A DNA stretch of 64,000 nucleotides from an uncultured bacterium (lineage in GTDB: Bacteria > Cyanobacteriota > Vampirovibrionia > Gastranaerophilales > Gastranaerophilaceae), in assembly GCA_949300485.1 (NCBI GenBank), contig CASGEL010000004.1, positions 62,001 to 126,000 on the forward strand, given 5' to 3'. Both the position numbers and the translations under genes were made by a program. Below are positions 36,362-44,582 of this stretch, in pieces. Each line of letters starts with the position of its first letter. The first letter of the stretch is position 1. The notes under the pieces are model-generated. The model saw only the letters and a list, made by a program, of their open reading frames with translations. It had not been told where the DNA came from and ran no database searches.

Positions 36362-38422
36362 TTAGAATATTATTGTCTGAGGATAGACTTCCTCAACATA
36401 ATTTGCCCAATCTTTAACATCAAAAAATCCTATTGAAAATTCTGCTGTATTTTCGCCAAGCTGCTGAAGCCCTGGAACTTCAATAGGAGGACCAGCCGGT
36501 GTTGAGCGAGCAGGGTTCTTAGGATTTGAAATTACACCTGTACTTCTCAACAGAGTTATAGATAGCGAATTTTGGTATACTTCATATTCTGTTAAACCTT
36601 TTGTAATTACACCTAATTTATTTGTCCAAACAAATCTCTGCATTGGTGCAGTATTTGTTTTTGATTCTATTCCTTTTGTCTTTGGCAAATGTTCTCTTAT
36701 ATTATAATCAGGATCAAATTTTCTTGATATAAGAAGATTCATATCCTCAGAAGAAACTTCTTTTACTGGAGTTGGGAAATTAAATCTAACCTGCCAAAGT
36801 TTATTAGACAACAAATTCAACCATTTTATTTTAAAATTTAATAACTTAGATTTTTTATTTAAAGATACATCAACGCTGAAAAATGAAGTTACTATTCTTA
36901 GAGTTACTCTAAGCGAACCCTTTAAAATTACTCTGGCAGATTTAATTTGGGCCACTTCATAAACATCATCTTCAACCGGTCCGAAATTGTAACTGTCACC
37001 TTTATCTTTGCAACGGACGAACTCTATAAAGTTCTTATAACATTTCGTTTTGTCATAAATATTCAGCTTGCCTTCATCAATTTCAAGTCTTATGTTTGAA
37101 TTAAAGATATTACTTGAATCAACCAAAACATCAGATGGAGAATCATCTGCATTAAACTCTTTTAGCATGGTGTATAAAGTAGTATAATCCTCTGTTACCG
37201 GAATTTTATTTGTATCATAAAGCAATTTTGAAGGGAAACCTTTTCTCTGAGCAATTACCTGAGCATTTTTATCTATAGTTGGTCTTTCCACCTCAAGTAT
37301 TTTGTATTTATCCAGATACTTAAACGTCATAGTCAAATTCTCAGGTTGTTCAAGTCTAATTTCTTCAGTAATAGAGTCCGCTATCTGCATAATTTTTTTA
37401 TAACGAACAATATTTTCCTCATGTACCATATCCGTAGAACAGCCACATATACTATCATGTGCTTGGTTTTGGAGTAAAAGTTTATATGCATATTCAATGC
37501 TGCTTTCGTATTTGCTTCCAAAGTTAAATTGTAGCTTATCAGCAATATCAAGTTTATATGAACATTCGGTATTTAACTGCTTTAACTTCATTCTTGAAGA
37601 ATAAGAACCCGGCAAAATAAATGTTTTTGAATTATCTCTCAATTCTTCATTATGTTTCTGCTTAAATTTAACGGCATTAAAATATTCAAATGGAGTACCA
37701 AGCCTTATGGTATAATCTTCCAGCAGCTCATTTACAGAATCAATTTGTTGAAGAATATCATCCGGAATATCCAAATGATCTGCACCTATAGGCATTAACA
37801 GAGTATTTCCGGATTTTTCTGCAATTTTATCTAAGTTAGCTTTTAGAAATTCAGCTTTTTCTTCAATAGACTTATCTGAAGAAAATATATCCATATAATA
37901 ACCTCGGATAAGATTTACCGTATTAATTTTGTTCCAGACAAATTCAGAAGGAAGCTCTCCGCATCCACGCCATACAATGGCTTTATCAATTCCATATTCC
38001 TTAAGTATAATTGGGACATTTTTACTATGGCCAAACGTATCTGCAAAGTATGCGATAAAATCTTTGCATCCAAAATCTTTGGCTATCTTAAGACCTATTT
38101 CTATATTTTTTCTAAAACATATTCCATCAGTTAAGAACTCATCAACCAAACAATAAAATGGTCCTATAAAAAGTTTTTTTTGTCCTATAAACATTCTTAT
38201 TAGATCTTCTTTTTCAGGGCGCATTTCAAGATAATCTAACAGTGCTGCAACCTGCCCGTCAAAGTAAAATGAAGGAATCTTATCTTCCAACAGCATGTCC
38301 AATACGTGGTCAAAAACTCTTAACAGTCTGAGTCTAAAAACCTCATATTCTCTGTACCACTCTCTATCCCAATGGGTATGTATATACGCTATTACTTCTT
38401 TTTTCTTCTTATTGTTAAACAT
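36362..38422 (-). CDS. glycoside hydrolase family 38 alpha-mannosidase
   Basis: A 686-aa alpha-mannosidase. The GH38 start motif HTHWDREW is at 15-22 and provides zinc ligands (His15/His17, Asp19 region). The catalytic nucleophile is Asp128 in YFADTFGHS, and AHDSICGCSTD in the middle contributes the next zinc histidine. The C-terminal beta-sandwich region continues to the end. It has no signal peptide, so it acts inside the cell on imported oligosaccharides, comparable to E. coli MngB but shorter (MngB is ~880). The substrate (N-glycan fragment, mannosylglycerate or another mannoside) is not determinable here. The gene is monocistronic. Confidence 0.88.
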   Translation of the reverse strand: MFNNKKKKEVIAYIHTHWDREWYREYEVFRLRLLRVFDHVLDMLLEDKIPSFYFDGQVAALLDYLEMRPEKEDLIRMFIGQKKLFIGPFYCLVDEFLTDGICFRKNIEIGLKIAKDFGCKDFIAYFADTFGHSKNVPIILKEYGIDKAIVWRGCGELPSEFVWNKINTVNLIRGYYMDIFSSDKSIEEKAEFLKANLDKIAEKSGNTLLMPIGADHLDIPDDILQQIDSVNELLEDYTIRLGTPFEYFNAVKFKQKHNEELRDNSKTFILPGSYSSRMKLKQLNTECSYKLDIADKLQFNFGSKYESSIEYAYKLLLQNQAHDSICGCSTDMVHEENIVRYKKIMQIADSITEEIRLEQPENLTMTFKYLDKYKILEVERPTIDKNAQVIAQRKGFPSKLLYDTNKIPVTEDYTTLYTMLKEFNADDSPSDVLVDSSNIFNSNIRLEIDEGKLNIYDKTKCYKNFIEFVRCKDKGDSYNFGPVEDDVYEVAQIKSARVILKGSLRVTLRIVTSFFSVDVSLNKKSKLLNFKIKWLNLLSNKLWQVRFNFPTPVKEVSSEDMNLLISRKFDPDYNIREHLPKTKGIESKTNTAPMQRFVWTNKLGVITKGLTEYEVYQNSLSITLLRSTGVISNPKNPARSTPAGPPIEVPGLQQLGENTAEFSIGFFDVKDWANYVEEVYPQTIIF

Positions 38423-38535
38423 ATATGTATACTAACATTTTATACTAAAAAAATCTAATTGTTAAGATTATCCGATCGTAGAATGAAAAATAAATAGGAG
38501 CCCTATATCATTACAATGAAGAAAATGAGGTGATT

Positions 38536-39174
38536 ATGAAAAAATTAGTGGCAATCGGTATTTTAGTATGCAGTCTATGTCTTTATGCTGATATTGCAAG
38601 TGCATATACAATAAAACAAATCTCAAGTACTCCAAACTACAACAATTCTATGGATAATGCTTATTGTAATGATTTAACTCAAGTTGAGGAATATATATTC
38701 GGGAAAAGTTACAGAAATGAAGATATTGATAGCAGACTAAAAAGGATAGAAAAAAATTTATTTAATAAAACATATACAACAATGAATACTACTAACAGGA
38801 TGAATAATATTCTAACAAGTTATCGCAGCAACTCAGCTGCAAATAACACAAGCAATTTTGTAACGAGTTCTCCTTTTGGCTCGAGCAGTTATTATACAAG
38901 AAGCGGAGTATTTTCCAATTATACCCCAAGCAGAAGACTCTACAACAGATTTATTGGACAACCAACAGGATTTACACCTCCAATAATGAATACACCTTTT
39001 CACCGAAACAGCTTTCGACCTGGGTACAGATCTTATTACAGACCAAGGCATAGGTATAGAAACAGTTATTATAGACCTAGAATAAGAAATACATATGGCA
39101 CACGAACTTACTATGGCACCCCTAGTTATTTACAGCCGACATCTGCGCGTGCAGGGATAACAATATTAGACTAA
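38536..39174 (+). CDS. exported Tyr/Arg-rich protein with short FGK-Y repeats
   Basis: A 212-aa secreted protein. GAGGTG upstream of the ATG at 38536 and the signal peptide (residues 1-23, IASA|YT) define the start. The N-terminal half carries two ~21-residue units, EEYIFGKSYRNEDIDSRLKRI and its degenerate copy from EKNLFNKTYTTM, a pattern seen in surface proteins of this lineage (recollection, not checked). The C-terminal ~70 residues are low complexity and rich in Tyr, Arg, Pro and Ser (RSYYRPRHRYRNSYYRPR), highly basic and possibly sticky or wall-associated. There is no enzyme motif. Confidence 0.75.
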   Translation: MKKLVAIGILVCSLCLYADIASAYTIKQISSTPNYNNSMDNAYCNDLTQVEEYIFGKSYRNEDIDSRLKRIEKNLFNKTYTTMNTTNRMNNILTSYRSNSAANNTSNFVTSSPFGSSSYYTRSGVFSNYTPSRRLYNRFIGQPTGFTPPIMNTPFHRNSFRPGYRSYYRPRHRYRNSYYRPRIRNTYGTRTYYGTPSYLQPTSARAGITILD

Positions 39175-39259
39175 TATAAAATTTATATTAAGTTTTTAAA
39201 AAGTCACTATTTTAATGATACTATATATATTGTAGTTAGATAAGGGAGAAGAAAACAAT

Positions 39260-41104
39260 ATGTGTGGTATTGTAGGATATGTTGGCAGTAAACCTGCAGT
39301 TGATATACTATTAGATGGTTTAGAACAATTAGAATATAGAGGATATGACTCATCCGGAATTGCTGTCAAATGTGATGATGCGATAAAAGTATACAAAGCA
39401 GAGGGCAAACTTTCAAACCTGAAAGAAGAATTAGCTCCCCATGCTTACGAAATATCAAAAGCAACAATGGGTATTGGTCATATAAGATGGGCAACACATG
39501 GCGCACCGACGGTTGTTAATGCACATCCTCATACATGCGGATGTGGAAAACTTGTTGTTGTTCATAATGGTATCATTGAAAATTATAAAGAGCTTAAGGC
39601 TAAATTAGAAGAAAAAGGCTGCAAATTCCGTTCTCAAACTGATACAGAAGTAGTTGCCCATCTGATTGCATCTATTTACGGAGAAGTTAAAGACTTAGCA
39701 AAAGCTGTCCAGCTTACTACAAAACAACTTGAAGGAGCTTATGCACTATGTATTATGCACAATGACGAACCTAATAAACTTGTAGTAACTAAAAGGAATG
39801 CTCCGTTAGTTATTGGAGTCGGCGAAAATGAATACTATGTTGCCTCTGATGTTCCTGCAATTATAAAACATACTAAAAAAGCGATTTATTTAACAGATAA
39901 TCAGGTGGCAACAATAACCCCTGATAGTTTAAAGTTGGAAGATGTAAATGAACAAGAATTAACTCCAAAAATTGAAGTATTGCCATGGGAACCGGTTGCC
40001 CTAAGTAAAATGGGATACAAGCATTTTATGCTAAAGGAAATCCACGAGCAACCAGATGTAATACGAAACATTCTTGTAGGGAAATTGCACACGTCTGACT
40101 CTCCTATCGTTTTAAATGAAGTCAAACTGACTAGAAATACATTAAAAGAGCTGAATAGAATACAAATTATAGCATGTGGCACATCTTTACATGCTGCAAT
40201 GATAGGTAAATATATTATAGAAGATTTCTGTGGTATTCCTGTAGATGTTGAAGCTTCAAGTGAATACATTTACAGAAAAACAGTAACTGATTCACATACT
40301 CTAGTAATTGGAGTTTCTCAATCCGGAGAAACCGCTGATACTCTCACTGCGATTAAGCAATCCAAAGCAAAGGGATCACACATATTAATTATTACAAACA
40401 GACCTGATAGCGCAATGGCAAGAGAAGCCGACAGCTTAATTCCTGTAAGTGCAGGTATTGAAGTATCTGTTGCGGCAACAAAATCTTATATTGCTCAATT
40501 AACTTCTTTTTACCTATTAGCCTTATATATGGCTGAAATTAAAGGAACAATGAGCGAAGAAGATTTAAATAAGATAAAATCTGAAATGTTATTGCTACCG
40601 CAAAAAATAGAACAAATCCTTGCTCATAAAGAAAATATCCAAACTTGTGCAAGAAAATATTCAAATACAAGGGATTTTATATATATTGCAAGAGGCATAA
40701 ATTATCCTACTGCGCTTGAAGGTGCCCTAAAATTAAAAGAAATAAGCTACATTAATGCTACTGGTTATCCTGCAGGAGAGTTAAAGCATGGACCTATTGC
40801 AATGTTAGATGAAACAATGCCTGTTTTATCAGTACTCATGAATGGTAAAGTATATGAAAAGCTGTTATCCAACAGCGAAGAAGCTAAAGCTCGTAATGCG
40901 AAAATGATTGCACTTACTAACTCATCTGATCAAAAACTTGATGATTTGTTTGATTATATAATAAGAGTACCGGAAGTCGATGAGTTACTCTCCCCTATTG
41001 TAGCAATGGTTCCATTACAACTGATAGCTTATTATATTGCAGAATTTTTGGGAAAAGACGTCGATCAACCTAGAAATCTTGCAAAATCTGTAACAGTTGA
41101 ATAA
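39260..41104 (+). CDS. glmS: glutamine-fructose-6-phosphate aminotransferase
   Basis: It makes glucosamine-6-phosphate from fructose-6-P and glutamine, the first step to UDP-GlcNAc for wall and surface sugars. The 614-aa protein has the N-terminal nucleophile Cys2 (MCGIVGYVG), the glutaminase motif HIRWATHGAP, two SIS domains (IIACGTSLHA; GVSQSGETADT) and the conserved end NLAKSVTVE. A GGGAG site precedes the ATG. The leader of ~85 bases is too short and too featureless to hold a glmS ribozyme. A 56-aa gene follows in the same unit. Confidence 0.96.
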   Translation: MCGIVGYVGSKPAVDILLDGLEQLEYRGYDSSGIAVKCDDAIKVYKAEGKLSNLKEELAPHAYEISKATMGIGHIRWATHGAPTVVNAHPHTCGCGKLVVVHNGIIENYKELKAKLEEKGCKFRSQTDTEVVAHLIASIYGEVKDLAKAVQLTTKQLEGAYALCIMHNDEPNKLVVTKRNAPLVIGVGENEYYVASDVPAIIKHTKKAIYLTDNQVATITPDSLKLEDVNEQELTPKIEVLPWEPVALSKMGYKHFMLKEIHEQPDVIRNILVGKLHTSDSPIVLNEVKLTRNTLKELNRIQIIACGTSLHAAMIGKYIIEDFCGIPVDVEASSEYIYRKTVTDSHTLVIGVSQSGETADTLTAIKQSKAKGSHILIITNRPDSAMAREADSLIPVSAGIEVSVAATKSYIAQLTSFYLLALYMAEIKGTMSEEDLNKIKSEMLLLPQKIEQILAHKENIQTCARKYSNTRDFIYIARGINYPTALEGALKLKEISYINATGYPAGELKHGPIAMLDETMPVLSVLMNGKVYEKLLSNSEEAKARNAKMIALTNSSDQKLDDLFDYIIRVPEVDELLSPIVAMVPLQLIAYYIAEFLGKDVDQPRNLAKSVTVE

Positions 41105-41125
41105 AAAATTTTAAAAGAGGTAACA

Positions 41126-41296
41126 ATGAAGAGCCTGGTATCAGATATTGTACAGATTAATTTTACTAAAATTGATGATATTTATTCTATTGAAAAATCT
41201 TTATCTGATAAATTTGGTCAGATTCTAAGATGGGCAATTGTTGATATCCATGATTCAACATTAAAAATATGCTTAGCATATGAAAAAGAGGTATAA
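41126..41296 (+). CDS. 56-aa small protein downstream of glmS
   Basis: A short gene with AAAGAGG six bases before the ATG at 41126 and a stop at 41294-41296. It is 21 bases after glmS and ends in a strong terminator, so it looks like a true second gene of that operon. The product starts MKSLVSDIVQINFTK and has a mixed helix-strand pattern ending in STLKICLAYEKEV. It is soluble and not recognised; a regulator of GlmS is only a guess from position. Confidence 0.6.
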   Translation: MKSLVSDIVQINFTKIDDIYSIEKSLSDKFGQILRWAIVDIHDSTLKICLAYEKEV

Positions 41297-41312
41297 ATCT
41301 ATACCTCTTTTT
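41283..41312. terminator. terminator overlapping the stop codon of the 56-aa gene, bidirectional
   Basis: A 13-base-pair perfect stem from AAAAAGAGGTATA to TATACCTCTTTTT with loop AATC. The stop codon TAA (41294-41296) lies in the stem/loop. T runs on both strands let it end both the glmS unit and the convergent gene ending at 41325. Confidence 0.88.
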
Positions 41313-41324
41313 CATTATTTCTTA

Positions 41325-41762
41325 TTATTTTACATAATAATCCAGTACAACATTTTTTGTCTGTTGTTCTATTGCCGCAGAATCTGTGTATTTTTGATCA
41401 ATTTGCCCTGATTTATAAGCATGATTTTGAATTTTAGATAATACCCAAAGACCTGCAGCTGCAATCATTCCATACTTTCCAAATTTGGTCGGATTCTTCA
41501 TAATTTTTGCAGCCATTCCTTTTCCGCCTAATTTACTTATTAATTTAGAAGTAATTTCACCAATTTTTGTTGCTGCCTTAACAAGAAATTTTGGTTTCTT
41601 TGCAATGGCAATTCCGCCTGCTGCACCTGCTAAGCCTAACTGTACATTATAGTTTAAATTATTTTTAAAGTGTTCTTTTGCACATTGAGCCCTATTAGTT
41701 AAGCTCCCTTTTGAAGGGTCAAACATAACTACGACTGGAGATGCTGAATTAATACTAGACAT
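41325..41762 (-). CDS. hypothetical membrane-associated protein, Gly/Ala-rich
   Basis: A 145-aa protein that is not recognised. It has two hydrophobic stretches, QLGLAGAAGGIAIA (~residues 41-54) and MIAAAGLWVLSKI (~97-109), separated by a basic, Lys-rich region (KIGEITSKLISKLGGKGMAAKIMKN). This suggests an amphipathic or two-span membrane protein. AGGTAGG nine bases before the ATG supports the start. It shares a bidirectional terminator with the glmS unit and appears monocistronic. Confidence 0.62.
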   Translation of the reverse strand: MSSINSASPVVVMFDPSKGSLTNRAQCAKEHFKNNLNYNVQLGLAGAAGGIAIAKKPKFLVKAATKIGEITSKLISKLGGKGMAAKIMKNPTKFGKYGMIAAAGLWVLSKIQNHAYKSGQIDQKYTDSAAIEQQTKNVVLDYYVK

Positions 41763-41837
41763 AATAATAACCTACCTTTCTTTACCTACACATTAAAAAA
41801 TAAACCTTACTTATTTATAAAAATTTTTTATAAACGC

Positions 41838-41866
41838 AAATTGCCTGAGTTTTATTCAGGCAATTT
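41838..41866 (-). terminator. hairpin downstream of the ferredoxin gene
   Basis: A perfect 11-base-pair stem AAATTGCCTGA / TCAGGCAATTT with a seven-base loop, 40 bases after the ferredoxin stop on the minus strand. An AT-rich tract follows but the uninterrupted T run is displaced, so it is a weaker terminator. Confidence 0.6.
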
Positions 41867-41906
41867 GAAACGCTTATAAATAAAGGCATTGAAAGGTTTA
41901 CAATTC

Positions 41907-42092
41907 TTAATAATCAAAAATTTCAATAGCATTAACAGGGCAACTAATTGCAGCATCAATGCACAAATCTTCAGAAACAGAAATTCTATCCGTATTAACT
42001 ACAGCTTTATTTCCTTTCATATCAAACACCTCCGGATTAATAATAGCGCAAGCCCCACAACCAACGCACGTATCTAGTACTGTAACATTCAT
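41907..42092 (-). CDS. single-cluster 4Fe-4S ferredoxin
   Basis: A 61-aa electron carrier. The ATG at 42092 with GGAGG eight bases upstream starts the protein as MNVTVLDTCVGCGAC. The cluster ligands are Cys9, Cys12 and Cys15 plus Cys53 in AAISCPVNAI, so one 4Fe-4S cluster as in small clostridial and Thermotoga-type ferredoxins. An additional Cys in DLCIDAA may form a disulfide. It is a soluble low-potential carrier for anaerobic redox enzymes. It stands alone downstream of thrB on the same strand. Confidence 0.92.
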   Translation of the reverse strand: MNVTVLDTCVGCGACAIINPEVFDMKGNKAVVNTDRISVSEDLCIDAAISCPVNAIEIFDY

Positions 42093-42174
42093 AAAAATAT
42101 CCTCCATAATATGATAATATATTATGAAGGACATTTTTATATAATTAAATTGCTACTATTTCTACTACAATAAG

Positions 42175-43122
42175 CTAATCTTCATTAGAAATAATTTGAG
42201 CACCATTATTCTCAACAGCTAAAGTTTTAATAGTACATTTTATATTTTGCTCAGCCCAAGTATCTTTTACAATACTTCTTATCTTTTCAAGATTATTTTT
42301 TTCCGAAATAACAAGAATTGAGGATCCAGCACCACTTAAAACACAGCCCAGTACATTATCAAAATGTTTAAGATTTGCAATAATTGTTTCTAAACCTGGT
42401 ACTAATTTCATTCTATAGGGCTGATGAAGTCTGTCTTTTAATGCTAGCTTCATCAATTCAGAATCTTCTGTATGTACAGCTTCAACAAACATTGCAAGTC
42501 TTTGAGCATTATATACAGCATCTTTCATAGGGACTTCTGCCGGCAAAACAGACCTTGCTATATCAGTTGATAACTCAAAATCAGGAACACATACAGTCAC
42601 TGCCCAATTTTCAGGCCATTTTAGTTTTCTGTAAATAACACTACCATCTTCCTCTTGAGATGATATTACCAATCCTCCAACAATCGCTGGTGTAATATTA
42701 TCAGGATGCCCCTCAATTTCACAGGCTATAGACAACAATGCAACCTCATCTGCGGGTCTTCCCAATAATTCATTAGCTGCAATTAAGGCTCCAACAATAA
42801 CAGATGAACTGCTTCCTAAACCTCTAGCTACAGGAATATTTGAGTGAATATTTATTTTCAGTTCACTTGGAGTTTGTCCAATTGAATTATATAAAAGTTC
42901 AACAGCTTTATATACAATACTGTTTTCATCTGAAGGAACATGATCAAGCGATAACTGATCAATTGTATCACTATCAGCAAGAACATTAATCTCAACACCT
43001 GTACCCGGTAAAACCGTTTCTTCAATAGTAATAGTGTTATAAATTGGCAACGCCATACCCAAGCAATCAAAGCCAGGGCCAATATTAGCTGTAGTCGCCG
43101 GTACTTTTACGCTAACTTTCAT
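42175..43122 (-). CDS. thrB: homoserine kinase
   Basis: A GHMP-family kinase (315 aa) that phosphorylates homoserine on the threonine pathway. The N-terminal VPATTANIGPGFDCLGMAL and the ATP-binding loop PVARGLGSSSSVIVGAL are characteristic. GCVLSGAGSSILVIS is the C-terminal GHMP motif. A weak AAGAG precedes the ATG. No other threonine genes are nearby. It is cytoplasmic. Confidence 0.94.
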   Translation of the reverse strand: MKVSVKVPATTANIGPGFDCLGMALPIYNTITIEETVLPGTGVEINVLADSDTIDQLSLDHVPSDENSIVYKAVELLYNSIGQTPSELKINIHSNIPVARGLGSSSSVIVGALIAANELLGRPADEVALLSIACEIEGHPDNITPAIVGGLVISSQEEDGSVIYRKLKWPENWAVTVCVPDFELSTDIARSVLPAEVPMKDAVYNAQRLAMFVEAVHTEDSELMKLALKDRLHQPYRMKLVPGLETIIANLKHFDNVLGCVLSGAGSSILVISEKNNLEKIRSIVKDTWAEQNIKCTIKTLAVENNGAQIISNED

Positions 43123-43197
43123 AATCTCTTAATCTACCTTTCATAATTATTATACCAAAAACACAAAAAACGGCTTATTATAAGATATTTAAAGAAT

Positions 43198-43226
43198 TTG
43201 AACAACTTGAAAAAAGGGGGTATAAT
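43198..43226 (+). promoter_or_regulatory. sigma-70-type promoter with predicted leaderless start for the MnmD-like gene
   Basis: TTGAAC (43198-43203), a 17-base spacer and consensus TATAAT (43221-43226) place the transcription start at about 43233, exactly the A of the ATG. No ribosome binding site lies between them. Confidence 0.6.
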
Positions 43227-43232
43227 CAAGCT

Positions 43233-44582
43233 ATGTACGAATTTCACCCATATTTTACAAATGATGGTTCTGTAGGCCTATATAGCCCATCATATGATGA
43301 TATCTATCACAGCGTAACCGGAGCTTTAACTGAAGCATATGAAAAATTTATATTGCCAATAGACATGCCTAGGTATATAAATAAAGATTCACTAAAAATT
43401 TTAGATATTTGTTATGGAATTGGTTATAACTCAAAATCATTTTTAAATTTTTTATATAATAATTTTTCTCAAAATAATTCTGAAAAATTTTTAAATCATG
43501 CAAATAACAATATCGAAGCGATATATACCAATAAAAATAATGGACAAGCAGCACAATGTAACGATAAGATATATACCAATAACACCAGTGGAAAAGTGGA
43601 CCAAAACAATTCTTTTAAAAATAATAACGCTACGATATATACAAATAATATTTTACCCAAAATATATATAAGAGCAGTAGATAATGATAAAATTTTAAGT
43701 TTTCTGTCACCATTCATAAAAACAGGTAAAAAAAATATCCAAAAGCAAAATTTAGATTTTGAATACAAAGCCGTCAACAAATTTTTGACACAGAATCAGA
43801 AATCTGATTATAAAAAAATAGATAACCAGATAAATTATTTTCTGCTAAGTCAAATTATAAATAAAATACCCGAAATTTATGATAATAAAGACTTTATCGA
43901 CATATTATTTTCAAAAGACTACTCAGAGTATTTCGAACCCGATATTAAAGGCATATTTAAGCTGTATAGAAGCAATATATATAAAACTATCCCCACAAAC
44001 AATTCATTGCCCTTCTTACATAATATATATTATAAGTATGTAGCGAATTGTTATAAAAAGGGGTTAAAAGTCTATCCACTAAGCGATGTATCTTTTGAGC
44101 TAATAAATGGGGATGCTAGAAAGATTATTTCAAATGACACTAATGAGTATGATATAATCTTTTTAGATGCATTTACGCCTTCAAAATGTCCATGTCTATG
44201 GTCGTTAGAATTTTTCAAAGAACTATACAAACATCTGAGCGCTGATGGAATTATATTGACATACTCAACTTCAGCAGCAGTTAGAGCAGCAATGCTTGAC
44301 AGTGGATTTGCAGTTGGGAAAATTTATAACGAAAGAGAAAATAAATTCACAGGCACTACCGCAACTAAAGATTATAAACAAATAAAATATCAACTCTCAG
44401 AATACGATTTAGGGCTCTTAAAAACTAAGGCAGGTATATTTTATCGTGATCAAAATTTAACAGGCCTAAATGAGGCTATTATAAATACAAGAATAGAAGA
44501 AGTAAAAAACAGTAACAGAATTTCAAGTTCGAGATATAAACGCACATATAAACAGGAGGATTCATGCAATACGATGTTGTAA
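43233..44582 (+). CDS. MnmD/MnmC1-like tRNA methyltransferase domain with large Asn-rich insert
   Basis: A 449-aa protein. The start (FTNDGSVGLYSPSYDDIYHSVTGA) and the SAM-binding strand LDICYGIGYNSK (~51-62) match the MnmC N-terminal methyltransferase, which makes mnm5 at U34 of tRNA. The remaining motifs follow much later: LINGDARK, DIIFLDAFTPSKCPCLWSLEFF (~306-327) and YSTSAAVRAAMLDSGF. Between residues ~75 and ~270 an Asn/Lys-rich insert splits the Rossmann fold, including three IYTN repeats. Typical family members are 220-250 aa. The insert makes function uncertain, although the active-site motifs are intact. The promoter implies a leaderless transcript. It overlaps the FAD oxidoreductase gene by 19 bases. 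Confidence 0.82.
   Translation: MYEFHPYFTNDGSVGLYSPSYDDIYHSVTGALTEAYEKFILPIDMPRYINKDSLKILDICYGIGYNSKSFLNFLYNNFSQNNSEKFLNHANNNIEAIYTNKNNGQAAQCNDKIYTNNTSGKVDQNNSFKNNNATIYTNNILPKIYIRAVDNDKILSFLSPFIKTGKKNIQKQNLDFEYKAVNKFLTQNQKSDYKKIDNQINYFLLSQIINKIPEIYDNKDFIDILFSKDYSEYFEPDIKGIFKLYRSNIYKTIPTNNSLPFLHNIYYKYVANCYKKGLKVYPLSDVSFELINGDARKIISNDTNEYDIIFLDAFTPSKCPCLWSLEFFKELYKHLSADGIILTYSTSAAVRAAMLDSGFAVGKIYNERENKFTGTTATKDYKQIKYQLSEYDLGLLKTKAGIFYRDQNLTGLNEAIINTRIEEVKNSNRISSSRYKRTYKQEDSCNTML
43515..43660 (+). repeat. in-frame degenerate repeats encoding IYTN in the MnmD insert
   Basis: The words ATATATACCAATAA (43521 and 43569) and ATATATACAAATAA (43635) recur at 48- and 66-base spacing, both multiples of three. 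They encode AIYTNKN, KIYTNNT and TIYTNNI. A fourth degraded copy lies at about 43663 (KIYIRAV). The pattern looks like a decayed minisatellite in coding sequence. Confidence 0.6.

Noticed and set aside
39175-39259. glmS ribozyme/riboswitch upstream of glmS
   Set aside because: The gap is only 85 bases, AT-rich, and lacks the conserved ribozyme core and pseudoknot pattern.
43369-43780. short antisense frames in the Asn-rich insert
   Set aside because: They arise from low-complexity AT-rich codons read in reverse, giving Tyr/Leu/Phe-rich nonsense.
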